Both the position numbers and the translations under genes were made by a program. Shown piece after piece: positions 43,223 through 51,793 of a DNA stretch of 64,000 nucleotides. Under the pieces are notes generated by a model, which searched no databases, was not told where the DNA came from, and was given only the letters and a program-made list of their open reading frames with translations. Numbering within the stretch: the first letter of the stretch is position 1; each line of letters begins with the position of its first letter. Source of the DNA: Flavobacterium plurextorum (lineage in GTDB: Bacteria; Bacteroidota; Bacteroidia; Flavobacteriales; Flavobacteriaceae); contig NZ_MUHD01000005.1 in assembly GCF_002217395.1 (NCBI RefSeq), forward strand, positions 62,001 to 126,000, written 5' to 3'.

Positions 43223-45916
43223 TTATAACTTAGTTTTAGAATCATATTTTGCGACATCTGGTAATTCATCGATTACTTCTTGCAGCATTGGTTTGTTATT
43301 GATAGTTTCAACAAGCATTGAGCTTCCGCTGGTTTGATGTTGATACGTTTTTTTTCCTAGTTTAATAGAAGAAGCACCGTAATTAAAAGCCGTATTTAAT
43401 TTTTCATTTTTAATGTTTAACATTGGAGCTTGATCACTATTTAATTGTGCAGATAACTCCCAACTGCCAAAATTCAGCTGAATGTTTCCATTTTCTAATG
43501 CGACAGGTTTTATGATTTCTGCTGTTTTACCATCGATTTTAATGACGGTTAGAAAGCGCATTTTTTTACTTGGCGTTGAAGTTATTCCCGCATGCCACTG
43601 ATTTTTATATTCGAAAATTTTTCCGTCTGGGCCAGTTACTTTGTTCCAGTTTACGGCAGCTTCGGCAAATTTATCATGCACTTGCATTTTAAGATCAGTA
43701 TTGGCAAAAACACTTGTATTTACTAAACCTACATCTGTTTTTACGGTAAAATTCTGCTGTTTACTGTTGGCTGTTTCTTTCGATTCAATTGTATAATAAG
43801 GCACTTGAAATTGGGTTGTCCATTTTACTGGTTTTTCAGCTTCGAGTTCATCGTAAATCACAACATAACCTTCTTCTAACTGTAGATAATGCCTGCGATA
43901 AAGGGTAATATTTCGCTGTCCATATCCATTTGCTTCATTTGGTACGACATTAATTTTTTGAAAACGATCCAGCCAGAATTCATTTGTAATAGGACCGTAA
44001 GCTTTTGCAGCGTCGCCCAACACATATTGAATGTGTTTTCCTGTAATAAAACGTGGCGTCCAGCCGTAACCGTCTTCGCCAATTTTTTGTCCCAGACTAT
44101 CTGCGAGAATAGTTGAATAGGCTCTTGAAGTGCGATAATCTAATAGGTTGTGACGATCACTAAAATTACTGTAATAGCCAGTGCCTCCAAAAATTGTTTT
44201 GCCCTTATAGTTAATAGTAAATGCATTTTGTGAAGCATGACCGTGACCAGAAGAACCAATAGGACAGCTAAAGAAATAACTGCTTAAATTTTTAGAAGTA
44301 TCAGATAGATTTTCATGCATAGCAGCGATTCCCATGTCTTGAAACCAACGTGATTTCGGAAGTTCATTAAACGACGATTCAGGCAGATTTCGTTCTGATT
44401 TATAGTTTATTAATCGATAAAGCAATAAATCATCTGTTCCTGTAAAGTAGTTCGGATAGTCTTTTTTAATAGCAGCTACATAAGTATTAAGAAAAGGATT
44501 GTTTATTCTATACGTAAGAGCATCAGCAAACGAAGCGTCGATTTTAGCAATATTAGGTTCTTTTTCCCACATGTCGCCCATAGCCATGCATGAAGCCGCC
44601 GATGGATGTGTGTATAGCAGGAAATATGGAAGATTTTGCATCCAAGGCAGTTGAAAATAATCTACACCGCTTAAATCTCCTAATAATTGAGATAAATAAA
44701 TAAACGATCTAAAGTTTACTTTAAAATAACCGCTGCCTTCATGCCATCCGCCGTCATTATTACTTAAAATAGGGAATCGGGCAGACCAGACTTCATAAAT
44801 GTAAGTCAGCCATTTATTAGCTTCGGGTACTTCGTCGACAGTTGCTACGGCGCCTATTGCAAGATTTCGCAATGTAATCTGCCAAATGTGATTGTCGTTT
44901 ATGTTGATTTCGAAGCGGTTTGGAAGATGACGGTAAATTCGTTCACCGCGTAATTTGATAACAGATTTTAAAAATGTTTTTTCGTCAGAGCTTAGAAATT
45001 CAAATCCAGCATCGTAAAACCATGCAACAGCTTCTAATATTGCTCCTCCTGTAAAATCATCGCGAGTAGCTAAACCGTCTGGATTCATCTTGGCAATATT
45101 GAGTGCTCTGCGTTTAGCATCCAAAATGAATCTTTTGTCTTTTGTAAGCTGATAAGCAATACAAAGATTACGTACAGGATTGCCCACCATATCTCCAAAA
45201 CCGTGATACATGGCTTCAATATTGATTTTTTTCTGAAGTTCAGATTTGCCGGTTGTATCGATGTAACGTCTTGGTTTTTCTTCGGGAAGCGGCTCCAGCA
45301 TTAATTTTTCAGCGTAAGCGATAAATTTTTTAGCTTCAGGATTAGATAGGTTTTTTAAGTAAAAATCGTTCCCTATTTTATTCATATTCCAAAGCCTCGG
45401 ATGCTGTCCGTTTACACGCTGTAAAACCGTAGCGGCTGATGGTGAAACGGGATTATTTACAGCTGCAGGATTAACGATAAAATCATATGAAGGCGACCAA
45501 ACCCAGTTTTGTGCGTTTTTCTGACGATAAGCATATTTCCAATACCATTTTCCAGATTTCAAAGGCTGATGAAGCGGATACATTGCCCATTCTTGCTCTT
45601 CGCTGCTGATTAAGTTTTGCTTAAAATCAGGATCAGAAGCCAGCATTACTTTGTAAACCACATGGTGAATTTTTGGATCAATGGTAAAATCATCTCCAAT
45701 ATCTCCTGAAAGCACAATTTTCTTTTCGCCATTTGTTCCCGGCCAAAGTAAAGCAGGCGCATTTGTATTGATGGTCACTCCATTTGCAGGATAAGGCCAT
45801 TCTCTAAGTCTGCCATGCAGTGTTTCGGCTGTTAATTTAATTGTCGCTGGCTGTTGACCATATATATGAAATGTGATTACAAAAAGTAATAACATAAATG
45901 CTTTTTTATGCAGCAT
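43223..45916 (-). CDS. DUF4962/heparinase II/III family polysaccharide lyase (PL15-like), copy B
   Basis: An 897-residue paralogue of copy A with the same layout: signal peptide (1-20), DUF4962 toroid and heparinase II/III sheets, and the motif SSGHGHASQNAF near residue 557. Long blocks are identical between the two (for example IFGGTGYYSNFSD), so they arose by tandem duplication. Differences cluster around the toroid loops and the C-terminal sheet, which may alter preference for sulfation or uronic epimer. Translated 15 bp after the sulfatase gene, so the three form one transcript. Confidence 0.82.
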   Translation of the reverse strand: MLHKKAFMLLLFVITFHIYGQQPATIKLTAETLHGRLREWPYPANGVTINTNAPALLWPGTNGEKKIVLSGDIGDDFTIDPKIHHVVYKVMLASDPDFKQNLISSEEQEWAMYPLHQPLKSGKWYWKYAYRQKNAQNWVWSPSYDFIVNPAAVNNPVSPSAATVLQRVNGQHPRLWNMNKIGNDFYLKNLSNPEAKKFIAYAEKLMLEPLPEEKPRRYIDTTGKSELQKKINIEAMYHGFGDMVGNPVRNLCIAYQLTKDKRFILDAKRRALNIAKMNPDGLATRDDFTGGAILEAVAWFYDAGFEFLSSDEKTFLKSVIKLRGERIYRHLPNRFEININDNHIWQITLRNLAIGAVATVDEVPEANKWLTYIYEVWSARFPILSNNDGGWHEGSGYFKVNFRSFIYLSQLLGDLSGVDYFQLPWMQNLPYFLLYTHPSAASCMAMGDMWEKEPNIAKIDASFADALTYRINNPFLNTYVAAIKKDYPNYFTGTDDLLLYRLINYKSERNLPESSFNELPKSRWFQDMGIAAMHENLSDTSKNLSSYFFSCPIGSSGHGHASQNAFTINYKGKTIFGGTGYYSNFSDRHNLLDYRTSRAYSTILADSLGQKIGEDGYGWTPRFITGKHIQYVLGDAAKAYGPITNEFWLDRFQKINVVPNEANGYGQRNITLYRRHYLQLEEGYVVIYDELEAEKPVKWTTQFQVPYYTIESKETANSKQQNFTVKTDVGLVNTSVFANTDLKMQVHDKFAEAAVNWNKVTGPDGKIFEYKNQWHAGITSTPSKKMRFLTVIKIDGKTAEIIKPVALENGNIQLNFGSWELSAQLNSDQAPMLNIKNEKLNTAFNYGASSIKLGKKTYQHQTSGSSMLVETINNKPMLQEVIDELPDVAKYDSKTKL

Positions 45917-45931
45917 AATCTTGTTTTTGGT

Positions 45932-47311
45932 TTATAACCCAGATTGAAAAGTATCTCCGTTTTCTTTGCACCACTGTTTTAAGTAACGACGCATTTCATT
46001 CAGTTGTTTTTTATAGGCTGAATTAACGGCTAGGTTTGTAATTTCTCCTGGATCATTGGTTAGATTGAATAGTTGTTCTTTTAAATCGCCTTTATTGTAA
46101 ACGATATACTTAAAATCTTTTGAAATTACAGCGCGTCCGCTGATGCCTAAAAGATCTTCGTTATCGGCAAAATCGGTTTCAATAACCAAAGTATCACGCA
46201 GGTTTTGCGCTGGATTGGCTATTTTTTTGCTAAGATCGATTCCTTTTAAATAATTAGGTTTTTGTACTCCGGTAAATCCGCAGATGGTCGGAATAATATC
46301 GATTCCGTTACAAACCAGCATTTCGTCAGTTCGTGGTGACCATTGACCTATTTTCGAAATAATGAAAGGTATTTTTGCTGATTCTTCGTATAATATTTGT
46401 TTTTGGTTCCAGCTGTGACCTGCGTAACCGTCACCATGATCTGCTGTAAAAACGATGATGGTGTTTTTTTCGATATTGTATTTTTTTAAAGAAGCGAGAA
46501 CCATTTCGATATAAACATCTACTTTTTCTACCAAGCGGTTGTAAGCCCATCGGTATTGACGCCATTGATCTTCTGTCCAGTTTACACTTGGATAGGTTCC
46601 TGGATTTACTTTTTGCTGTTCACGTACAATTTTAGGTTCATGATCTGGAATTTTCCAGTTAAGTGGCAAGGGTGGACATTGTGCTGCGGGTGGAGCTTTT
46701 TCTAGAACATCCATTTTTAGATCTTCATGGCGCGCCCACTCACAAATGTCATGCGGATTTAAAAAAGAAGCGACAAGCAAAAATGGTTTGTCTTTGTTTT
46801 CTTTGATAAAGCGCGCACAGAACGATGGAGTTGCGGCATCATTATAATCTTGAAAATTAGTGTTTTCGATGTATTCAAAACCATGCTGGCTTTTCTTTGC
46901 CGTTGGTACAGGCAAATGCCATTTTCCAACATAACCTGTTTTATATCCTCCGTTTTGGAAAATTTTCCCCATCATAAGCAAATCTTCGGGCCATTGTCCG
47001 TCTTTCTCTGGAGCATTTCCGATGAAACCATTCTCAAAAGGCATTTTTCCGCTCATAATTGAACTGCGTGACGGCGAACACAAAGGCTGCGCACAATATG
47101 CTCTGGTAAAACGAACACCATTTTGTGCTAGTTTATCCATTGCAGGTGTATGTAAATCTTTATTTCCTGCAATACTCATAGCATCAGCAGTCTGCTGATC
47201 GGTCATTATAATTAGAATATTAGGACGATCGCTGGTTTGAGCCTTACTCGCAAAGGGGGCGGCGATCAAACCTGCTAGAGATAATAGTACTATTGTTTTT
47301 TTAAATAACAT
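45932..47311 (-). CDS. Exported S1-type sulfatase
   Basis: A 459-residue sulfatase with a signal peptide (1-24). The maturation motif is CSPSR (Cys78-Arg82), where Cys is converted to formylglycine by an anaerobic or aerobic maturase not found in this window. Metal ligands appear in IIMTDQQ and TADHGDGYAGH. It should remove sulfate groups from the imported glycosaminoglycan; position (2-O, 6-O or N) cannot be told. Only one sulfatase is present, fewer than in Bacteroides heparan sulfate loci, which suggests a weakly sulfated substrate or others elsewhere. A 172-bp gap upstream may hold its own promoter. Confidence 0.92.
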   Translation of the reverse strand: MLFKKTIVLLSLAGLIAAPFASKAQTSDRPNILIIMTDQQTADAMSIAGNKDLHTPAMDKLAQNGVRFTRAYCAQPLCSPSRSSIMSGKMPFENGFIGNAPEKDGQWPEDLLMMGKIFQNGGYKTGYVGKWHLPVPTAKKSQHGFEYIENTNFQDYNDAATPSFCARFIKENKDKPFLLVASFLNPHDICEWARHEDLKMDVLEKAPPAAQCPPLPLNWKIPDHEPKIVREQQKVNPGTYPSVNWTEDQWRQYRWAYNRLVEKVDVYIEMVLASLKKYNIEKNTIIVFTADHGDGYAGHSWNQKQILYEESAKIPFIISKIGQWSPRTDEMLVCNGIDIIPTICGFTGVQKPNYLKGIDLSKKIANPAQNLRDTLVIETDFADNEDLLGISGRAVISKDFKYIVYNKGDLKEQLFNLTNDPGEITNLAVNSAYKKQLNEMRRYLKQWCKENGDTFQSGL

Positions 47312-47483
47312 AATGGTCTGGTTTATTTAGTAGCTAGCTGTCTTTTTATAGGACATAGAGTCTTTGAAAGTACAAAACGAATTTAGGGATCATTGATTTA
47401 AGATAGTTTTGATTTTGTACAAAATGCTATTAATTTTAATTAAAAGTCAATACCTGTGCGGTATTTCATACTGATTTTGCACT

Positions 47484-48731
47484 TTAATTTTGTTCGCTTT
47501 TGAAAATATTCTTCAGTTTGGTAGTTTTATTATTAATGATAGGTTTTGCGCTGTAAGCTAAAAATAAAATGTACCCAAGCGTAAAAAACAGAAAAGACAT
47601 AGCATAACGAAGTCCCATATAATCACCTAAAGTTCCAATAATAAGAGGCACGAGTGCACCGCCAAAAATACCAGAACATAGAATACCAGAAAAGGAACCA
47701 TGATGTTTATGTGTAGAATTAAGTGCCAGCGAGAATACAATTGAAAACATAACTGAAATGGTAAAACCTAAAGTTATAAATGCCGCAACAGCCATTTCTG
47801 AATCACCATATAATGCAGCAATTAAGACGATCATGGAGAAAATACTGGCTGTTTTTAAAACTATTTTTGAGTCCCATAGTTTTAAAACGGCAAGTCCAAG
47901 TAAACAGCCAAAAGTCATGGCTCCCCAAAACCAAGCAACGGTACTTGCACCTCTAGAAGCAGGATCAATGCCATGATAGCTTCTTAAAAATTCAGACATC
48001 CAGTTTGCTAGTGATTGTTCTGTGCCTACATAGGCGACAATTCCTAAAAAGAAAAGCCAGATTTCGCGTTTTTGCAGCAGTTCTAAGTATACTCGGGAAG
48101 TTCCAGTTTTTTCATCATCGTTGAGTTTTACAATTGGTATTTTCAGGAATGCTACTACTAGAATAATTACGACAAAAATCAAAGTAAATAACCAGTATAA
48201 GATCGTCCAGTTTAAATTATTTTGAACAAGATTATTAAAAATAAAGTCTAGAAAAGCATTGTTTTGATGTAAGAGATAGGTAAAAACAAACGGACTGATA
48301 AATGAGGCTAATCCAAATGTAAGCTGTGCCATAACAGAGTAAAAAGCAAAGTTTTCTTCGCCTCCTGCTGTGCGCATCAACGGGTTAATAATAACTTGCA
48401 GCATGGCCATTCCTAATCCAATTACAAATAAAGAGCCTAGCGCAGTGCTGTAAAGAGGATTTATGGCAAAGGCTGCTGAACCGGCTAAGTTTAAAGAAAA
48501 GGCTAGAAGCATTGCCTTTTTTTCTCCCATTTTTTCGATTAGTATTCCAGCGGGAATTGACATAATTCCATAAGCTAAAAAGAACGAGAAAGGTAAAAAA
48601 GCGGCCATCGTAAGGCTGAGTTTGTATGTTTGAATGATTATAGGCATTAATGGACCTAAAATATTGGTTACAAATGAGATTACGAACCAAATAACAAGAA
48701 TCATTACAACTAGAAAATTATTTCGTTTCAT
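47484..48731 (-). CDS. MFS sugar transporter (FucP-like)
   Basis: Using the ATG at 48731 (MKRNNFLVVMI) the product is 415 residues with 12 hydrophobic segments; an upstream ATG at 48761 would lengthen the overlap with the ROK gene. The motif AGILIEKMGEKKAMLLAF after helix 2 is the MFS loop, and the overall pattern matches FucP/GluP sugar:H+ symporters of Bacteroidota. It would carry a released monosaccharide, probably a hexosamine or uronate, into the cytoplasm. The start overlaps the ROK kinase stop by 14 bp, indicating coupled translation. Confidence 0.85.
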   Translation of the reverse strand: MKRNNFLVVMILVIWFVISFVTNILGPLMPIIIQTYKLSLTMAAFLPFSFFLAYGIMSIPAGILIEKMGEKKAMLLAFSLNLAGSAAFAINPLYSTALGSLFVIGLGMAMLQVIINPLMRTAGGEENFAFYSVMAQLTFGLASFISPFVFTYLLHQNNAFLDFIFNNLVQNNLNWTILYWLFTLIFVVIILVVAFLKIPIVKLNDDEKTGTSRVYLELLQKREIWLFFLGIVAYVGTEQSLANWMSEFLRSYHGIDPASRGASTVAWFWGAMTFGCLLGLAVLKLWDSKIVLKTASIFSMIVLIAALYGDSEMAVAAFITLGFTISVMFSIVFSLALNSTHKHHGSFSGILCSGIFGGALVPLIIGTLGDYMGLRYAMSFLFFTLGYILFLAYSAKPIINNKTTKLKNIFKSEQN

Positions 48732-49683
48732 AATGTTCCATTTTAAGTTTCTGAAAAACATTTGCAGTGCAGCCCAATATACCTGCCTTATTTCCTAATT
48801 TGGCAGCAACAATCTGGGTATGAACCGAAGCAGCAGGAATGGACAAGGTTTTTGTTCGGTATCTTAATTCGTCGATATAAAACGTGCCTGCTTCGCTGAT
48901 TCCACCGCCTATAATTACTTTTTGCGGACTGCAGATGTTTATAAAACTGGCAATCCCTGCGGCTAAAGAGTCAAAATGACGTTCCATGGCACGAACGGCA
49001 TGTTTTTCTCCAATACGGTATTTGTCGACAATATATCTACCGTCAATTTCTTCGGAAGAAAATTTACTTTGAGATTTATAATCTTCAATTAAAGCAGTAA
49101 TAGAGGCGTAAGCTTCCAGACAACCGCGTCCGCCGCAAGTGCAGGGCAAGCCGTTTTGCTGTATTATGATATGACCTAGTTCACCGCCGCGATTGTTAAA
49201 GCCGCCGTAAAGTTTTTTATCAATCATAATAGCTCCGCCGATACCTGTGCCAACTGTTAGAAAAACAGCATCAGTACAATCTTTTGCCGCACCGTAGGTT
49301 AATTCGCCAAGTCCCATTAAATTGGCATCGTTATCAATAACAATAGTATGACCAGTTAGTTCTTTTAAAATAATGCCTAATGGTAATTCTTCAAAACCAG
49401 GTAAATTATCTGCACCGCCAATGATTACGTTATTTTCGACAAGACCTGGAAAACCAATACCCACGCCGGCAATTGGCTTTTTTAATTGCAAGGTGCATTG
49501 GTTGATGGCGTCTGCGATTAGTTGTATAATTTCTTCTTGGGTGCCGGCATTCTGTAATGGAACTAGAAAGGACAGTAAAATTTTGCCTTCTTCATTAACA
49601 AGACCGCATTTAAGTGAGGTACCGCCAATATCGATTCCAACTGCGTAGGATGAAGGCAGTTCAGAATTATATAAGTTTATCAT
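48718..49683 (-). CDS. ROK family sugar kinase
   Basis: A 321-residue kinase without a DNA-binding domain. The ATP motif is VGIDIGGTSLKCGLV (about 15-29), the catalytic Asp lies in VIDNDANLMGLGE, and the ROK zinc motif is CTCGGRGCLEAYAS. ROK kinases phosphorylate glucose, N-acetylglucosamine, mannose or related sugars. In a glycosaminoglycan locus the best candidate substrate is GlcNAc or GalNAc, matching the ROK genes of Bacteroides heparan sulfate loci. Follows SusD after a 206-bp gap containing a hairpin. Confidence 0.9.
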   Translation of the reverse strand: MINLYNSELPSSYAVGIDIGGTSLKCGLVNEEGKILLSFLVPLQNAGTQEEIIQLIADAINQCTLQLKKPIAGVGIGFPGLVENNVIIGGADNLPGFEELPLGIILKELTGHTIVIDNDANLMGLGELTYGAAKDCTDAVFLTVGTGIGGAIMIDKKLYGGFNNRGGELGHIIIQQNGLPCTCGGRGCLEAYASITALIEDYKSQSKFSSEEIDGRYIVDKYRIGEKHAVRAMERHFDSLAAGIASFINICSPQKVIIGGGISEAGTFYIDELRYRTKTLSIPAASVHTQIVAAKLGNKAGILGCTANVFQKLKMEHYETK

Positions 49684-49799
49684 AATTGTAATTTTAATTA
49701 CCCTCGTGAAGAGTTTATTTTAGCATCGGAGGATAAAATTGAATGCAATGGTTTAGTTACATTAAATGAAAAAATGTCGTTTTCAACTCAGATGAAACA

Positions 49800-49828
49800 A
49801 TTAATGCAGAACGAGGTCCTGCATTAAT
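49800..49828 (-). terminator. Hairpin between susD and the ROK gene
   Basis: Perfect 10-bp stem attaatgcag / ctgcattaat with a 9-nt loop, but without a strong T-run on the minus strand. It may lower transcription into the kinase genes or protect susCD mRNA. Confidence 0.6.
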
Positions 49829-49889
49829 GTTTTAAAAAGATATTTTTTTTGAAAGGAAAATGAATTGTAAAGATTCAAGAACCGCTCGT

Positions 49890-51776
49890 TTAATATTTAG
49901 GATTTTGTCGTGTAATGTTTTTATTTACATCGGTTTCATTCTGAGGATAAGGATAAAGTTCATGCTTTCCTGCTACAAAGTTTCCAACTGAAGGATAGAA
50001 ATAGTTGGAACGAATAAGTTTTACGGCATTAGCAGTTTCAGTTATTTTATCTCCTAAAATTCCCCATCTAATCAAATCAGCTCTTCTCATTCCTTCAAAA
50101 GAAAGTTCCCAAGCTCTTTCTTGCTGAAGAGCTTTAAGAAAACTAGTTTTGTCAAGACCTGTTGGCAAATTCATCTCTGCTGTGGTTGGTTTTGGCAAAA
50201 TTCTAGCTGTTGCTGTTGCGCCAGAACCTTTTCCGTCGACACTTGTAATTGTAACAGTTGGTACAGAAGTATAACCGTCTCCAGTACGTAACATTGCAAT
50301 TGTGTTGATAGCGCCGCTTGCCAAAGTTACAACAGCCGCAGAAGCATCAGAACCGCCGCCGCCTGTAATTTGGATTACTACATTTGCTGCAGAACTATAT
50401 CCAGTACCTTTTGTCTTTAAGTCAACAGCAATACGGCTTCCTTGCACGTCGGCACCAAAACCTCTTCTGCGAACTTGATTAATTGCATCGTAAGCAATAG
50501 CATTTGGACCTTCATTTAATTCGTTTTCTACTTCGGCGCGCATTAAAAGCAAATCAGAATAGCGCATAATAACCCAATTAATGTGGCTGTATGCTTTTTC
50601 TTGAATTGAATTGGTTTGAAATTCACGACTCCATTTTCCAACCGTCCAGCTCTCGTCTTGTCTTGTAGTCAAAAGTGCTACTTTATTTCCAGCGGCATTT
50701 AATGTGTACATGGCAATCGAGAAATCTCTTCTTTGATCTGCTGCATTAAATCCGTTATAAAAAGGTTTTGGAACAACACATCTTGAGTTGGTCGAAGAAT
50801 AAAAACCATTTGCGGTAGTTACACCATTAAAATTACCAATGTTAGAAGAGTTTTCTCTATATCCTGCCGGATTGTAAAAGGCTACTTGAAAAATGTTTTC
50901 AGTAGGCTCTAAAACATGCAGACACTGGTTCTTAAAAACCTTTGAATAAGATGGATTCAACTTATACGGGTTTTGTGCCATTACTTCATTGATTTGCTGT
51001 TGTGCCAGTTTATAAAAATCTTTATAGTTGGCAGGACGACTCATCGTTCCGTCAGCACCTAATGAATATCCGCCGGCAAATAGGGCAACTCTTGCCAGCA
51101 TAGCTTTAGCAGCCCATTTGTTTACACGTTCATCTGTAGGGATTTGTTCCGGCAATAGGAGGGCAGCTTCCTGCATATCTTTGATAATCTGTGTGTAGAT
51201 TTCTTTTTTGTCTACAAGACCGCCTTTTAAATCATCTCCTGCCTGTGAACTTTTTATTTTAAAAGGAACATCACCCCATAAACGTACTAACTCAGAATAG
51301 TAAAAGCCGCGTAAAAATTTAGCTTCACCAATGAATTTGTTTAATTGGTCTTTTTGAGCTTGAGTTCCTTCGGTGTACAAGGCCATTTGCGGAATTCTTT
51401 CAATCGCAACATTGGCTCTGTCAATTCCTTCATATAATTTGCTCCAAACGGCATAAAAAACGTTTGTCTGCGAAATACCTTGATAATGTGGAATCATACG
51501 CCAGTCATCGGCACTTAAACCGTTGATTTGTTGAATGTCAGTATCAGTATCAAAAAGTATAGAGATATTCCATCCATAACTGTCAAAAGAGGACATTGCT
51601 TCATAAACTCCTAATACAGCCATATTGGCTTCGTCTGAAGTTTTAAAGAAATTGGCTGTTGTAAAATAAGAATAGGGTGTAACTTCTAATTCTTTTTCAC
51701 ATGAATTAAGCGGCAGTAAAAGAAAAGATACACTCGCTGCTATAATTGCTCCAGAGGAAAATATTTTGTTTTTCAT
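49890..51776 (-). CDS. SusD-like glycan-binding lipoprotein with an internal repeat insertion
   Basis: A 628-residue surface lipoprotein (lipobox Cys26 in PLNSC). It has SusD/RagB helices (YEGIDRANVAIERI, EAKFLRGFYYSELVRLWGDVP, ERAWELSFEGMRRADLIRWG). Residues about 448-530, between NQVRRRGFG and LDKTSFLKAL, hold an unusual Gly/Ala/Thr-rich insertion with two repeats (GTGYSSAANVVIQITGGGGS and GDGYTSVPTVTITSVDGKGS). Such an insertion is not part of the standard fold and might add a binding surface. It is coupled to SusC 17 bp upstream and delivers oligosaccharide to it. Confidence 0.92.
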   Translation of the reverse strand: MKNKIFSSGAIIAASVSFLLLPLNSCEKELEVTPYSYFTTANFFKTSDEANMAVLGVYEAMSSFDSYGWNISILFDTDTDIQQINGLSADDWRMIPHYQGISQTNVFYAVWSKLYEGIDRANVAIERIPQMALYTEGTQAQKDQLNKFIGEAKFLRGFYYSELVRLWGDVPFKIKSSQAGDDLKGGLVDKKEIYTQIIKDMQEAALLLPEQIPTDERVNKWAAKAMLARVALFAGGYSLGADGTMSRPANYKDFYKLAQQQINEVMAQNPYKLNPSYSKVFKNQCLHVLEPTENIFQVAFYNPAGYRENSSNIGNFNGVTTANGFYSSTNSRCVVPKPFYNGFNAADQRRDFSIAMYTLNAAGNKVALLTTRQDESWTVGKWSREFQTNSIQEKAYSHINWVIMRYSDLLLMRAEVENELNEGPNAIAYDAINQVRRRGFGADVQGSRIAVDLKTKGTGYSSAANVVIQITGGGGSDASAAVVTLASGAINTIAMLRTGDGYTSVPTVTITSVDGKGSGATATARILPKPTTAEMNLPTGLDKTSFLKALQQERAWELSFEGMRRADLIRWGILGDKITETANAVKLIRSNYFYPSVGNFVAGKHELYPYPQNETDVNKNITRQNPKY

Positions 51777-51793
51777 TTTTTCTAATCTTTAAA

